Below, in pieces: positions 36,801 through 46,541 of a DNA stretch of 64,000 nt (within the stretch, counting starts at the first letter, position 1; every line of letters starts with the position of its first letter). The DNA comes from Methylotenera versatilis 301 (lineage in GTDB: Bacteria > Pseudomonadota > Gammaproteobacteria > Burkholderiales > Methylophilaceae): NCBI RefSeq assembly GCF_000093025.1, contig NC_014207.1, positions 868,001 through 932,000 on the forward strand, in the 5' to 3' direction. Made by a program: the position numbers and the translations under genes. Under the pieces are notes generated by a model. It ran no database searches. It was not told the origin of the DNA and saw only the letters and a program-made list of their open reading frames with translations.

Positions 36801-37771
36801 ATACGCGCGTTAACTTGCATCGTATGTGGTCAGAAACGACTTACCAAATGCAAAAGTTACGGGACAACCCAGCTTGTGCACAACAAGAGTTTGACCGCAT
36901 ATTAGACGAAAAAAATCGTGGATTATTTGTAGAGCTTATCTACAAGCCAGATGAAAACATTGCCGCACCTTACATTTCGACTGGCGCGCGTCCTAAAATG
37001 GCAATTCTGCGTGAGCAGGGCGTGAATGGTCATGTGGAAATGGCCGCATCATTCGACCGTGCTGGCTTTGCAAGCTATGACGTACACATGAGTGACATTA
37101 TTGCTGGCAGAGTTTCGCTTAAAGATTTTGCAGGCGTTGTAGCTTGCGGTGGATTCTCATACGGTGATGTACTAGGTGCAGGTGAAGGTTGGGCGAAATC
37201 TATTTTGTTTAACTCACGTGCACGCGATGAGTTCTCAGCATTCTTTAACCGTACCGATAGCTTCGCATTAGGTGTGTGTAACGGTTGCCAAATGATGAGT
37301 AATTTACAAAGCATCATTCCAGGTGCGGCACATTGGCCACATTTTGTAAAAAATAAATCTGAGCAATTTGAAGCTAGACTAGCGATGGTCGAGGTTCTAG
37401 AGTCGCCATCATTATTCTTTAACGGCATGGCTGGTAGCAAAATGCCAATCGCTGTGGCGCATGGTGAAGGATTTACGGAGTTCAAAGAACCTTCTGAAAA
37501 TTCCGCAGTCAATGAGGTGTTAGCGAAAAAATTGGTGACGATGCGCTTTATTGACAATGCGTCAACGCCGACGACAAGCTATCCGTTTAATCCAAACGGT
37601 TCTCCACAAGGGATTACTGGATTAACCAGCACAGATGGACGTTTTAGTATTATGATGCCACATCCTGAACGGGTGATTCGTAATGTGCAAAACACATGGC
37701 AGCGTTGCGGTGATAGTGAAGATAGTGCTTGGATTCGGATGTTCCGTAATGCAAGAAAGTATGTTGGGTAA
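33839..37771 (+). CDS. purL: Phosphoribosylformylglycinamidine synthase
   Basis: 1310 aa, the large fused PurL of proteobacteria. N-terminal domain, two AIRS-like ATP-binding halves ([21 protein letters not shown]), and a C-terminal class I glutamine amidotransferase with [14 protein letters not shown] and nucleophile C1147 in GVCNGCQ, histidine in MMPHPER. It makes FGAM from FGAR, ATP and glutamine in purine synthesis. Stands alone, divergent from the autotransporter. Confidence 0.98.
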   Translation: MTQSKAHTQMACLRGSAALSQFRIEKIQSQLSQNVSNIKHFYAEFRHFIWTDVALNEVQQNTLKEILTYGPTMHAEDPQGELLLVIPRIGTISPWASRATDIVKHCGLEAVQRVERGIAYFVQTKNGEKLTQEERQQLLPLIHDRMTEMVFASLDDAAKLYHADAPKPLSTVDILQGGKQALVQANSELGLALSPDEVDYLLENFLRMGRNPTDVELMMFAQANSEHCRHKIFNADWVIDGAQQEISLFGMIRNTHKLNPGSTVVAYSDNSSIVEGQNSGEKTKRFYPGKNGAYSFVEEEMHYLMKVETHNHPTAISPFAGAATGAGGEIRDEGATGSGSKPKAGLTGFSVSNLNIPNFTQPWEAKDYGRPSRIASPFQIMIDGPLGGAAYNNEFGRPNIAGYFRTFELESLDANGKAEVRGYHKPIMLAGGIGNISAKHSKKNPIPAGAALVQLGGPAMLIGLGGSAASSMDTGSNVENLDFDSVQRGNPELERRAQEVIDRCWQLGDANPILSIHDVGAGGISNAFPELVNDAGVGATFQLRDVNNEEPGMSPRELWSNEAQERYVMAIAQEDLPRFKAICERERCPFAVVGIATEERHLTVADTHFDNNPVDMDMSVLLGKPPKMTRDVKSTTKQLQAFDTSKIDLKDAAARVLRLPGVADKTFLITIGDRSVTGLVAREQMVGPWQVPVADVAVTLAGYETYVGEAFAIGEKAPLALINAPASGRMAIGESITNIAACLIDDLSVLKLSANWMAPAGHAGEDAALFETVKAVGMELCPQLGVSIPVGKDSMSMKTVWNEDGTNKAVTSPISLVVTAFATTPDARKTLTPQLQTEVASKLILIDLGAGKNRMGGSSLAQVYGVVGDVAPDVDDAAHLKHFFNTIQQLNKAGKISAYHDRSDGGLFTTLVEMAFAGHCGLKVDISNLQGDVASALYNEELGAVIQVAAADAEAIVKQFNGLAHVVGEVVAGNQIEIRQHGKVVFSDTRVNLHRMWSETTYQMQKLRDNPACAQQEFDRILDEKNRGLFVELIYKPDENIAAPYISTGARPKMAILREQGVNGHVEMAASFDRAGFASYDVHMSDIIAGRVSLKDFAGVVACGGFSYGDVLGAGEGWAKSILFNSRARDEFSAFFNRTDSFALGVCNGCQMMSNLQSIIPGAAHWPHFVKNKSEQFEARLAMVEVLESPSLFFNGMAGSKMPIAVAHGEGFTEFKEPSENSAVNEVLAKKLVTMRFIDNASTPTTSYPFNPNGSPQGITGLTSTDGRFSIMMPHPERVIRNVQNTWQRCGDSEDSAWIRMFRNARKYVG

Positions 37772-37813
37772 TTTAAAAAAACACATTAACTAGAAGTTTG
37801 GAGATTAATTAGC

Positions 37814-38299
37814 ATGAATATGTTTAAAGCAATATTAGCAATGGTAGCCTTAAGTTTTTCACTCAATAGTTTTGCGCTTACTGATGAAGAATACCTAGCA
37901 TTTACGGATGCACTCTCTACTGGAAATACAAAAGTTGTTAAGAAGTTCGTAGAAGCAGAACCGACATTAGTGAACCAAAAATTTTTCGCTTGGGAGCCTC
38001 TACAAATGGCTGCCTCACATGGCAATTTAGATACAGTGAAGTATCTACTTTCTAAAGGTGCTGATAAAAATTATGTGCATCCTGCAAGTCAAAATACAGC
38101 TTTTCATATGGCGGCATTTAGTGGCAATGTAGAACTTATTAAGTTACTCGCTGCAAGTGGCGCAGATGTTAATTTGAAATTAAAAGGCGATGTTTCTCTC
38201 ATTCGTTACTTCCGTGATCAAGAACAGCCTGATATGGTGAAGTTGATGGAATCTGTAGGCGTTAAAGATGACGGTTGCCAAGACGAAAAATGCTTCTAA
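37814..38299 (+). CDS. Exported ankyrin-repeat protein
   Basis: 161 aa with a signal peptide (ALSFSLNSFAL). About three ankyrin repeats (EPLQMAASHGNLDTVKYLLSK; NTAFHMAAFSGNVELIKLL) and a C-terminal GCQDEKCF with a C-x4-C pair that could form a disulfide in the periplasm. Binding partner unknown. It lies 42 bases after purL and upstream of a sulfide dehydrogenase pair. Confidence 0.85.
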   Translation: MNMFKAILAMVALSFSLNSFALTDEEYLAFTDALSTGNTKVVKKFVEAEPTLVNQKFFAWEPLQMAASHGNLDTVKYLLSKGADKNYVHPASQNTAFHMAAFSGNVELIKLLAASGADVNLKLKGDVSLIRYFRDQEQPDMVKLMESVGVKDDGCQDEKCF

Positions 38300-38397
38300 T
38301 TTAATGCGTTAGTGTGACTACTGTATTTTATTTGTAGTCATACACGCAAAGTAAAAAAACCAATTAGAATGGTGTTTTGATTTTTCAGAAAAATACC

Positions 38398-38835
38398 ATG
38401 AAGCCTATAAAAGAAACTTGGTTTAAAAATGCTTGGTTTAAAAATAAAGCTTTCGTAGCCTTACTACTGACAACCTCAGTTTGCACGCCATTAATTGGTA
38501 ATGCAGCTGAGGTTTCTGCTTTTTCAGACGTTCAAAACATCCACATACGCCAGTTAGCGGCTTCATGCGCTGCATGTCATGGTACGCAAGGTAACTCAGT
38601 AGCAGCTAACAGTGATGATGGTGCTAATGCAGTACTGGCGGGGATGGCGTCTACTGAGTTCACTGAAAAAATGCTTGGTTTCAAAGACGGTAGCCGTAAA
38701 GCGACCGTAATGCATCATCACGCTAAAGGCTTAACGGTAGATGAAATCAATCAACTAGCAGTACATTTTTCGCAACAAAAACGTGTCATAACCACAGCGC
38801 TAAAATCACAAACATTAAAGGCTGACCATGAATAA
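38398..38835 (+). CDS. Cytochrome c subunit of flavocytochrome c sulfide dehydrogenase
   Basis: 145 aa from ATG 38398. A TTG at 38377 would only add seven polar residues. Signal peptide (to about GNAAEV), one c-type heme site CAACH (C57, C60, H61), and a later methionine-containing helical tail. It resembles the monoheme FccA/SoxF-type electron acceptor. The n-region carries a 15-base tandem duplication (38417-38446) encoding WFKNA/WFKNK. It overlaps the flavoprotein gene by 8 bases, implying a two-subunit periplasmic sulfide oxidase. Confidence 0.82.
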   Translation: MKPIKETWFKNAWFKNKAFVALLLTTSVCTPLIGNAAEVSAFSDVQNIHIRQLAASCAACHGTQGNSVAANSDDGANAVLAGMASTEFTEKMLGFKDGSRKATVMHHHAKGLTVDEINQLAVHFSQQKRVITTALKSQTLKADHE

Positions 38836-40108
38836 TACTAATCAGTTTAATCGGCGCGATTTTATTAAGCTAGCAGGTGCTGCTGGCGCTTTAGTTATTA
38901 GCAATAGTGGTTTTGCACGAGCGACTAAGCCGCCTATAGGCCGTGTTGTCGTCATCGGTGGTGGCTATGCGGGCGCTACCGTCGCTAAGTATTTACGACT
39001 TTGGAGTTTGGGCTCAATTGAAGTAGTTGTGGTTGAACCAAACTCGCAATTTGTATCTTGCCCATTAAGCAATCTGGTATTGGGCGGCAGTAAAAGCATT
39101 AATGACTTAACCTTTGGCTATGATGCACTTAAATCCAATCACAGTATTAAGTGGGTGCAAGATACGGTTACGGCGATTGATGCCTCAGCGAAGAAAATCA
39201 CTATGCTGCGCGGAGAGCTTAGCTACGATAGATTAATCGTCGCGCCAGGCGTTGATTTTAATTATGACACTTTGCCGATGTTGGCGAGCGCTGAAGCGCA
39301 ACAGCAGATTCCACATGCATGGAAAGCCGGTTGGCAAACTGTTAATTTACGCAAACAACTAGAGGCGATGCCAGATGGTGGCGTGTTTGTAATGAATGTG
39401 CCTAAAGCGCCATATCGCTGCCCACCAGGACCCTACGAGCGTGCCTGCCAAGTGGCGAGTTACTTCAAAGCGCATAAACCAAAAAGCAAAGTCATCGTGT
39501 TAGATGCCAACGCAGAAATCATTTCGAAAAAAGGATTATTCACTAGGGTCTTTAACGAGACTTATGCTGGCATTGTGGATTATCGCCCTGATAATGCGAT
39601 GACAGGTGTGGATGTTGCTACCAAAACGGTGTCTACAGATTTTGATAAAATAAAAGCCGGTGTGCTGAATGTAATCCCACCGCAACGCGCGGGCAAGATT
39701 GCACAAATCGCCAATTTGACAGAAAAAGATTACCCGTGGTGTGATATTAACTTTTTAACGTATGAATCTAAGTTAGTGCCTAACATACATGTGTTGGGTG
39801 ATAGCGTAGCCGCTGGTTTGCCAAAATCTGCGCATATGGCGACTAATCAGGCTAAGGTTTGCGCGAATGCAATTGTGCAATTGTTTGCAGGGCAAGCGCC
39901 AGATCCGGCGCCAGTATTTGCCAATACTTGTTATAGCTATGTCACGGATAAATCTGCCATGCATGTAGCCAATGTGTACCGCTATGACGAAGGAAAAAAA
40001 ATCATGGTATCAGCCGAAGGTGGTGGCGTGTCCATGAGCCCGAGTGAGAAAGAGGGCGCATATGCGGTGGCTTGGGCGCAGAATATTTGGGCAGACACTT
40101 TAACTTAA
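38828..40108 (+). CDS. fccB: Flavocytochrome c sulfide dehydrogenase, flavoprotein subunit
   Basis: 426 aa. Tat signal FNRRDFIKLAGAAGALV at the N-terminus, then FAD-binding VVVIGGGYAGATVAKYLR. Cysteines in FVSCPLSNLVLGG and YRCPPGPYERACQ are candidates for the redox disulfide. The C-terminal region (YSYVTDKSAMHVANVYRY) fits the FCSD flavin-binding family. It oxidises sulfide to sulfur in the periplasm and passes electrons to the cytochrome encoded just upstream. Confidence 0.88.
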   Translation: MNNTNQFNRRDFIKLAGAAGALVISNSGFARATKPPIGRVVVIGGGYAGATVAKYLRLWSLGSIEVVVVEPNSQFVSCPLSNLVLGGSKSINDLTFGYDALKSNHSIKWVQDTVTAIDASAKKITMLRGELSYDRLIVAPGVDFNYDTLPMLASAEAQQQIPHAWKAGWQTVNLRKQLEAMPDGGVFVMNVPKAPYRCPPGPYERACQVASYFKAHKPKSKVIVLDANAEIISKKGLFTRVFNETYAGIVDYRPDNAMTGVDVATKTVSTDFDKIKAGVLNVIPPQRAGKIAQIANLTEKDYPWCDINFLTYESKLVPNIHVLGDSVAAGLPKSAHMATNQAKVCANAIVQLFAGQAPDPAPVFANTCYSYVTDKSAMHVANVYRYDEGKKIMVSAEGGGVSMSPSEKEGAYAVAWAQNIWADTLT

Positions 40109-40136
40109 GTAGTATTTAGAACTTAAGGATATTTGC

Positions 40137-40793
40137 TTAACGCCAAGTAATCACTTCTTCCGTTGATCTTCTGGTTTTTATTTTGGGTTCATTCACTCTA
40201 TAGCCAAAAGCCACCATGTAAGAAATGCCATATTGCGTGGTATCGACACCAAAGTCTTGTTGTAAAACGGCATCTGTCTCAGCCTGTTTAAAGCCCTCAA
40301 TCGGGCAGGAGTCTATGCCTAGCATGGCTGCGGTCGTCATCATGTTAGCTAATGGAATGTAACTTTGCTTAGCGGCCCAATCAAATAGCTTTCTATCATC
40401 ACTCAAGTTAAAGTCAGATTTTTGGAACTCCGTGTAAAACTTGCTTCTTGGCTCGATCACTTCATCAGATAGATGCTGTACGTTCTTCATAAAGTTTTTG
40501 ACGTATGGACTATCGTATTTTAGAAAATGCGATTTCATAGTCAAGCAGACAACGAAGTGACTAGCAGTTTCTAACTTTTTAGTTGCACCCCAAGCACCAT
40601 TTTTAAGCTTTTCTCTTAATTCAGCATCTTGCACCACTATAAAATGCCAAGGCTCGATGCCAAAAGAGCTAGGCGACAAACGGGCTGTTTCTAAGATGAA
40701 ATCCATATCTTCTTTAGCGACTTTTTTGCTAGGGTCAAACTCTTTGCAAGCATGGCGGAACTGAAAGGCTTTTAATATGTTTTGTTTAGTCAT
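40137..40793 (-). CDS. NAD(P)H-dependent nitroreductase-family oxidoreductase
   Basis: 218 aa, usual length for the NfsB-like FMN family. N-terminal FQFRHACKEFDP, LSPSSFGIEPWHFIVVQD and ASHFVVCLTMK fit FMN and NAD(P)H binding; GIDSCPIEGF is a family signature. Cytoplasmic reduction of nitroaromatics, quinones or related compounds. Convergent with fccB. Confidence 0.92.
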   Translation of the reverse strand: MTKQNILKAFQFRHACKEFDPSKKVAKEDMDFILETARLSPSSFGIEPWHFIVVQDAELREKLKNGAWGATKKLETASHFVVCLTMKSHFLKYDSPYVKNFMKNVQHLSDEVIEPRSKFYTEFQKSDFNLSDDRKLFDWAAKQSYIPLANMMTTAAMLGIDSCPIEGFKQAETDAVLQQDFGVDTTQYGISYMVAFGYRVNEPKIKTRRSTEEVITWR

Positions 40794-41066
40794 TTTATTT
40801 ACTTAAAATATAAAAAATTTAGTACTTTAACTCTTGATTAATGTGGGCTTGAGAACCATATTATATGAGTAATATACAGTTAAGCATGAGCCATGCAATT
40901 TAACCTTAGCATAATCTAATAAATTAGAAAAAGCCTTAAAAATGTAATTTCGACTATGCTAAGCTCACATCTCAACACTTAATAAGAACTAAAGTCTACT
41001 CTTCAAACACTAAGTATTGATTTAGATATGCGAAGGTCACCAACGAATGACATCAGGAGTCAGTCT

Positions 41067-41633
41067 ATGATAAGTTTTACTAAGAAAATAGTCGGAATGT
41101 TATTGCTCGGAACTCTTTCAGCCTCAGTTCACGCGGCTGAATCGAACGCAAAAACCTTGTTGTATATCAGCCCGAATGATTACAACTACAGCGTGCATCT
41201 ATTGGCACCTTACTATGAGTATTGGTTTGCACAAGGCCCATTGGTCGAGCCTATCGCTTTAAAATCACTACAAGAAAAACATGCTGAAATGGCGTTATGT
41301 CAGGCGAATGAAACTGCCGATACGATTGTCCGCATTAAGCCGAGCGTGTTTTATAACCCGCAGATGCATGTCTATCATAGCAAGCTAGTCGCGACCGTAT
41401 TTTCAGGCAAAGGTGATGTGTTAGGCACTTATGTAGGAGAGGCGCAGCAGCTTGGGTATACCAGTTTTGATAATGGCACCAAATACCATCTTAATAAAGT
41501 TTATGGTTTGGCGATGCAAGATTTAATGACTAAACTTACCATTAATCCTTCGCAGGATAGTGTCAAATCAGAAGCTAAGTTGCCATGTGGCATGATTGGC
41601 GCACAAAACGACACAAAAGTTAGCTTTTATTAG
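41067..41633 (+). CDS. Exported protein of unknown function
   Basis: 188 aa from ATG 41067, chosen because CAGGAG lies 8 bases upstream and the signal peptide (ending ASVHAAE) begins there. A frame open to 41028 is less likely. The mature protein contains YISPNDYNYSVHLLAPYYEYWF and a cysteine pair (C in LCQANE and in LPCGM). Periplasmic or outer-membrane-associated. Family not recognised. Confidence 0.7.
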   Translation: MISFTKKIVGMLLLGTLSASVHAAESNAKTLLYISPNDYNYSVHLLAPYYEYWFAQGPLVEPIALKSLQEKHAEMALCQANETADTIVRIKPSVFYNPQMHVYHSKLVATVFSGKGDVLGTYVGEAQQLGYTSFDNGTKYHLNKVYGLAMQDLMTKLTINPSQDSVKSEAKLPCGMIGAQNDTKVSFY

Positions 41634-41720
41634 ACGACTTAGTTCGGATTAAGCTTAACCTGGATTGGCTTAACTTGGGTCGCAGCATTTTTATAGTTTT
41701 AAAATTCAAAGGATAGAATC

Positions 41721-42590
41721 ATGCAAAAGAAATTAATAATAAGCACGTTAATGCTGGCTTTTTTAGCAACGGGTTGTGCGACTGAAGTGAAAAGCAACCA
41801 AGGTGTGATGCAAAAAATCACAGGACTGAAAACACCAGAGTCAGCGGTTCAAGCTAAGAATGGCAAAATCTATGTCTCTGAAATCAATGAATTTGGTAAA
41901 GATGGTGACGGTCAGATTACTGTTATCGAGAATGGCAAGAAACGCGTATTTGCGACAGGTTTGGATGACCCAAAAGGCTTAGCAATTATTGGTAAAACTT
42001 TGTTCGTGGCCGATAAAACCAAAATCATGAAAATTGATATGGATGGAAAAGTGCAAACATTTGTGCCAACAAGCGCATTTCCAGTTACGCCTTTATTCTT
42101 AAATGACTTGGAGGCAGATCCTCAAGGCAATTTGTATGTAAGTGATAGTGGTGACTTGTTTGGTGCAGGCAAAGGCGGCGCTATTTATAAAATCAGCCCA
42201 AAAGGGGAGGTTAAACTGCTGATTAATAATGAGCAGGATGCGCGCGTTAAAGCGCCAAATGGCTTGCTTGCTGACGATACAGGTAAGGTGTTAATTTACG
42301 TCGACTTCACTTCTGGCATACTTTACAGCTTGAACACAGATACCAAAGCACTCAACGATATTGCAGAAGGTTTTGGTGGTGGTGATGGTTTATTACATCG
42401 CTCTAACGGCACTATGTACGTGAGTGATTGGAAAAACGGTAAGGTATTTAGTGTGAACACCAAAGGCGATGTCGCTTTAGTAAAGGGTGGCTATCAATCA
42501 GCTGCGGATATTGCAATTACCAAAGATGAGAAATACATCATGGTGCCAGACATGAAAGCAGGCGAGTTGGATTTCATTCCTTTGCAATAA
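41721..42590 (+). CDS. SMP-30/NHL-like beta-propeller lipoprotein
   Basis: 289 aa. Lipoprotein signal with lipobox LATGC. Repeated propeller strands such as GKIYVSEINEFGKDGDGQITVIENG, LYVSDSGDL and GTMYVSDWKNGKVFSV point to a six-bladed SMP-30/gluconolactonase-like fold. Probably anchored in the outer membrane facing the periplasm; ligand unknown. It follows the unknown exported gene on the same strand and precedes the DUF455 gene by 23 bases. Confidence 0.82.
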   Translation: MQKKLIISTLMLAFLATGCATEVKSNQGVMQKITGLKTPESAVQAKNGKIYVSEINEFGKDGDGQITVIENGKKRVFATGLDDPKGLAIIGKTLFVADKTKIMKIDMDGKVQTFVPTSAFPVTPLFLNDLEADPQGNLYVSDSGDLFGAGKGGAIYKISPKGEVKLLINNEQDARVKAPNGLLADDTGKVLIYVDFTSGILYSLNTDTKALNDIAEGFGGGDGLLHRSNGTMYVSDWKNGKVFSVNTKGDVALVKGGYQSAADIAITKDEKYIMVPDMKAGELDFIPLQ

Positions 42591-42613
42591 CAGTTACTGA
42601 ATATATTGGTTAA

Positions 42614-43429
42614 ATGACTTCAGGCGCTGTACAGCTAGAACTTCGACAAGCGGCTTTTGATTGCTTGGCGGAAACAAATGCTGTGACGAAAGCCAATGCA
42701 ATGCGCCAGCTTGCCAGGAATTGGCTAGCTGGCGATATTTTGTTAGACGAAAATCAATCTATATCTGCACACCTACCAGTCCCCGGGCGACCAGAGAAAC
42801 CTCAACTGATTGCGCCAAGGTTACTTAAACACCGTGCTATGAATACGCTAGAAGGCCGAGTGGCTTTGATTCATGCGCTTGCCCATATTGAGTTTAACGC
42901 GATTAATTTGGCATTAGATGTGATTTGGCGCTTTGCTGAAATGCCCGCTCAGTTCTATGCGGATTGGCTTAAAGTGGCCGATGAAGAGGCTTATCATTTT
43001 AGTCTGCTCAACGCACATTTACAGAGCTTGGGTTTTGATTACGGCTATTTTGATGCGCACAATAGCCTGTGGGAAATGGCAGAAAGAACTAAAGACAGCG
43101 TGCTGGCGCGCATCGCCTTAGTGCCGCGTACAATGGAAGCGCGTGGCTTAGATGCCTCACCCCAGTTAAGAGCTAAGTTGGCGCAAGTAGGGGATGTACC
43201 AGCAACCGAGATATTAGATATTATTTTGCGCGATGAAATTGGCCATGTTGCCATTGGTAATTACTGGTTTAACTGGCTTTGCGAGCAAAGTGATTTGGAG
43301 CCAGTGTCTACCTATCGGCAACTGGCAGAACAATACAGCGCGCCTAAACTGCGACCACCATTTAATATGGATGCAAGGCGACAAGCGGGATTTACTGAAG
43401 TTGAGCTTGAATATTTAGGTGCGCTTTAA
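42614..43429 (+). CDS. DUF455 ferritin-like protein
   Basis: 271 aa. Carries the glutamate/histidine pattern of a ferritin-like di-metal four-helix bundle (ALAHIEFNAINLALD, KVADEEAYHFSLL, ILRDEIGHVAIGNYWF) that defines DUF455. Cytoplasmic. Probably binds two iron or manganese atoms; reaction unknown. Confidence 0.9.
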   Translation: MTSGAVQLELRQAAFDCLAETNAVTKANAMRQLARNWLAGDILLDENQSISAHLPVPGRPEKPQLIAPRLLKHRAMNTLEGRVALIHALAHIEFNAINLALDVIWRFAEMPAQFYADWLKVADEEAYHFSLLNAHLQSLGFDYGYFDAHNSLWEMAERTKDSVLARIALVPRTMEARGLDASPQLRAKLAQVGDVPATEILDIILRDEIGHVAIGNYWFNWLCEQSDLEPVSTYRQLAEQYSAPKLRPPFNMDARRQAGFTEVELEYLGAL

Positions 43430-43455
43430 ACGTATTTAATAGCCAGAGTGGTGCT

Positions 43456-44310
43456 TTAGGTGGTAAGTAGATTGATGACGCCATCTAATCCCACATGGTT
43501 CAGCGCATAAGTGGCTTGCGCTTGTACGATAGGCTTAGCATGATAAGCGATACCAATGCCTGCTGCGGACATCATCTTAAGGTCATTGGCGCCATCGCCA
43601 ATTGCAATGGTTTGTGCTGTGCTTAAACCCAATTTCTCACGTAATTTAATTAACTCGTCGGCTTTGACTTGAGCATCTACAATATTGCCTAATACTTTGC
43701 CCGTCAATTTCCCGTCTATAATTTCTAGCGTGTTTGAAACGGCATAATCTAACTTAAGCATTTCTTTCACACGTTCAGCAAAGAAAGTGAATCCGCCAGA
43801 AACTAGCAAAGTGGTGATGTTATTTGCCTTACATGCAGCTATCCACTCAAGTGCGCCAGGGTTCAATTTAAGACGCTCATTCAATACGCGCATTAAATCA
43901 GACTCTTGCAAGCCTTTGAGTAACGCCACGCGTTCACGCAGGCTTTGGGCGAAATCTAGTTCCCCTTGCATAGCACGCTCGGTAATCGCGGCGATTTGCG
44001 GTTTAATGCCGACCGTGTCTGCGATTTCATCGATACATTCGATACTAATCAGCGTGGAATCCATGTCCATGACGCACAAGCCATAATTTTTAAGAAGTTG
44101 TTTATCTTCTACATAGGCACAGTCAATTTTCTGTTGCTCACAAAACTTTTGTACAGCTTCGATTGGCTTGTTCTGGTTAGCTAAGTAGTAAGCATGTTCC
44201 GCAATTTGAGTGAATTGAACACTGGTCGCGCACAATTGGTGTATGTGGGCCAAATGCGAAAAAGTGATGGTAGAACCTTGGCTTGGAGAAGCTTGAATAA
44301 CGAGACGCAT
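43456..44310 (-). CDS. serB: Phosphoserine phosphatase
   Basis: 284 aa. HAD superfamily motif DMDST (82-86), LLVSGGFTFFAERVKE, and IGDGANDLKMM. An N-terminal ACT-like region of about 70 residues precedes the catalytic domain, as in proteobacterial SerB. It dephosphorylates phosphoserine to serine. Convergent with the DUF455 gene, divergent from sucC. Confidence 0.96.
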   Translation of the reverse strand: MRLVIQASPSQGSTITFSHLAHIHQLCATSVQFTQIAEHAYYLANQNKPIEAVQKFCEQQKIDCAYVEDKQLLKNYGLCVMDMDSTLISIECIDEIADTVGIKPQIAAITERAMQGELDFAQSLRERVALLKGLQESDLMRVLNERLKLNPGALEWIAACKANNITTLLVSGGFTFFAERVKEMLKLDYAVSNTLEIIDGKLTGKVLGNIVDAQVKADELIKLREKLGLSTAQTIAIGDGANDLKMMSAAGIGIAYHAKPIVQAQATYALNHVGLDGVINLLTT

Positions 44311-44453
44311 GGCTTAAAAATTTTATTAAAAAAGTAATTATACACTTGGCACCTATTTCAAATGACTAAAACACACAGAATATCAAGCCAATGCTAGCGC
44401 ATTTGGCTGTTTTGCGCGAAAATGTGCATTACTTTTAATAAGAACATTATTTT

Positions 44454-45617
44454 ATGAATTTGCACGAATATCAGGCCAAAACTTTACTGCAAAAGTACGG
44501 CATTCCAGTTCCACGTGGGCAAGTGGTGACAGTGGCTAAAGACACGGCTGCTGCGACTACAGAAATCGCCAGTGATGCATGGGTTGTGAAGGCGCAGATC
44601 CATGCTGGTGGTCGCGGTAAAGCGGGTGGTGTTAAGTTGGTTAAATCAACCACAGAAGCGCAAGCGGTTGTGAGCGAGCTTTTAGGCAAAACCTTAGTGA
44701 CCTATCAAAATGCGCCAGATGGCCAACTTGTAAACCAAGTGTTGATTGAGGAAACGCTGCCAATCGCACGCGAGCTTTATCTGTCTATGCTGGTAGATAG
44801 AACGCTGGAGCGTGTGGTGATTATTGCGTCAAGTGCTGGTGGCATGGATATTGAAGAAATCGCGCAAACTAGCCCTGAGAAAATCTTAGAGGAAGTGTGC
44901 GATCCGTTAAATGGCGTTGTGGATTTTCAGGCGCGCAATTTGGCGTTTAAGTTAGATTTAGTTGGTGAGCAAATTAGTGCTTTTACTAAAATTTTAAAAG
45001 GCCTGTATCGTTTATTCAAAGAAAATGATTTGGCTTTGCTGGAAATTAATCCACTAGTGGTGACGGCCGAGGGTAAATTATTTGCCTTAGATTGTAAAAT
45101 GAGTATTGATGATAATGCGCTGTATCGTCAAAAAGCCTTGGCTGAGCAACGTGATTGGTCACAAGAGGACAGTAAAGAAGCGGTTGCGCATCATGCTGGC
45201 TTAAATTATATCGCGCTTAACGGCAATATCGGCTGCATGGTCAATGGAGCAGGGTTGGCCATGGCAACTATGGATTTAATCAAGCTGCACGGCGGAACGC
45301 CAGCTAACTTCCTTGATGTGGGTGGTGGCGCAACGGCTGAAACTGTAACTAAAGCATTCAAAATTATCTTAGCAGACAATAATGTTAAAGCCATTTTAGT
45401 GAATATTTTCGGTGGCATTATGCGCTGTGACATCATTGCAGAAGGTATTATCACTGCAGTTAAAGATGTCGGTATGCAAATTCCCGTCATCGTGCGTTTA
45501 GAAGGTACCAATGTGGATTTAGGTAAACAAATGTTGCAAACAAGTGGATTGAATATTATTTCAGCAAATGGTCTGACAGATGCTGCCGTGCAAGCTGTGA
45601 AGGCGGTGTCAGCATGA
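44454..45617 (+). CDS. sucC: Succinyl-CoA synthetase beta subunit (or malate-CoA ligase)
   Basis: 387 aa. ATP-grasp domain from [20 protein letters not shown] with [20 protein letters not shown]-terminal ligase domain with [11 protein letters not shown] and [16 protein letters not shown]. Overlaps sucD by 4 bases. It couples succinyl-CoA (or malyl-CoA) to ATP formation. The length fits SucC; malate thiokinase MtkA of serine-cycle methylotrophs is a close relative and cannot be excluded by eye. Confidence 0.92.
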   Translation: MNLHEYQAKTLLQKYGIPVPRGQVVTVAKDTAAATTEIASDAWVVKAQIHAGGRGKAGGVKLVKSTTEAQAVVSELLGKTLVTYQNAPDGQLVNQVLIEETLPIARELYLSMLVDRTLERVVIIASSAGGMDIEEIAQTSPEKILEEVCDPLNGVVDFQARNLAFKLDLVGEQISAFTKILKGLYRLFKENDLALLEINPLVVTAEGKLFALDCKMSIDDNALYRQKALAEQRDWSQEDSKEAVAHHAGLNYIALNGNIGCMVNGAGLAMATMDLIKLHGGTPANFLDVGGGATAETVTKAFKIILADNNVKAILVNIFGGIMRCDIIAEGIITAVKDVGMQIPVIVRLEGTNVDLGKQMLQTSGLNIISANGLTDAAVQAVKAVSA

Positions 45618-46495
45618 GTATCTTAGTTAATAAAAATACCAAAGTGTTGTGCCAAGGGTTTACTGGCAAACAAGGCACTTTTCATTCTGAACAAGCGCTT
45701 GCTTACGGTACAAAAATGGTTGGTGGCGTTACACCAGGCAAAGGTGGAATGTCTCATCTAGGTTTACCTGTGTTCAATACCATGCGTGATGCCGTGCGAA
45801 CAACTGGTGCAACGGCTAGCGTGATTTACGTACCACCAGCTTTTGCTGCGGATTCAATTTTAGAAGCTTGTGATGCAGGCATAGATTTGATTATTTGTAT
45901 TACTGAAGGCATCCCTGTATTGGATATGCTCAATGTGAAAGCCGCTTTAAAGGCTAATGGCACCAAGTTAATCGGTCCAAATTGTCCGGGCGTGATTACG
46001 CCAGATGAGTGCAAAATCGGCATCATGCCTGGCAGTATTCATATGCGCGGCAAAGTTGGCATTGTTTCTCGCTCTGGTACACTCACTTATGAGGCGGTAC
46101 ATCAAACTACTGCGTTAAATTTAGGTCAAAGTACTTGTGTGGGCATTGGTGGCGACCCGATTAAAGGGCTAAATTTTATTGAATGCCTGCAAATGTTTGA
46201 AGCTGACAGCGAAACTGAAGCGATTATTATGGTCGGTGAAATCGGTGGTTCAGATGAAGAAGCCGCAGCTGAATATATTAAAAGCCATGTGACTAAGCCA
46301 GTTGCAGCCTACATCGCAGGGCAAACTGCACCTGCAGGTAAGCGTATGGGGCATGCAGGAGCGATTATCTCTGGGGGCAGTGGTAAAGCCGTTGATAAAA
46401 TTCGCGCGCTTGAATTAGCTGGCGCGGTAGTAGCGAGTTCACCTGCTGGTTTGGGTGAAGCTGTTTTGGCTGCCATTAGCAACAAAAATACTTAA
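45614..46495 (+). CDS. sucD: Succinyl-CoA synthetase alpha subunit
   Basis: 293 aa. CoA-binding Rossmann domain ([18 protein letters not shown]), [10 protein letters not shown], and the phospho-histidine site [13 protein letters not shown] with H247. Forms the alpha-beta enzyme with the preceding gene, coupled by the ATGA overlap. Cytoplasmic. No other TCA-cycle gene lies in the window. Confidence 0.94.
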   Translation: MSILVNKNTKVLCQGFTGKQGTFHSEQALAYGTKMVGGVTPGKGGMSHLGLPVFNTMRDAVRTTGATASVIYVPPAFAADSILEACDAGIDLIICITEGIPVLDMLNVKAALKANGTKLIGPNCPGVITPDECKIGIMPGSIHMRGKVGIVSRSGTLTYEAVHQTTALNLGQSTCVGIGGDPIKGLNFIECLQMFEADSETEAIIMVGEIGGSDEEAAAEYIKSHVTKPVAAYIAGQTAPAGKRMGHAGAIISGGSGKAVDKIRALELAGAVVASSPAGLGEAVLAAISNKNT

Positions 46496-46541
46496 TTTCT
46501 AGCTTAATTGAATTATAGGGAACCAATCATTTAAAGATTAT

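Noticed and set aside
35104-37557. Several minus-strand frames of 90-160 aa within purL
   Set aside because: They are shadows of the highly conserved purL frame and lack start signals.
38304-38346. GACTAC/GTAGTC hairpin before the sulfide dehydrogenase genes as a terminator
   Set aside because: The stem has a bulge and lacks a T-tract, so it was not listed as a terminator.
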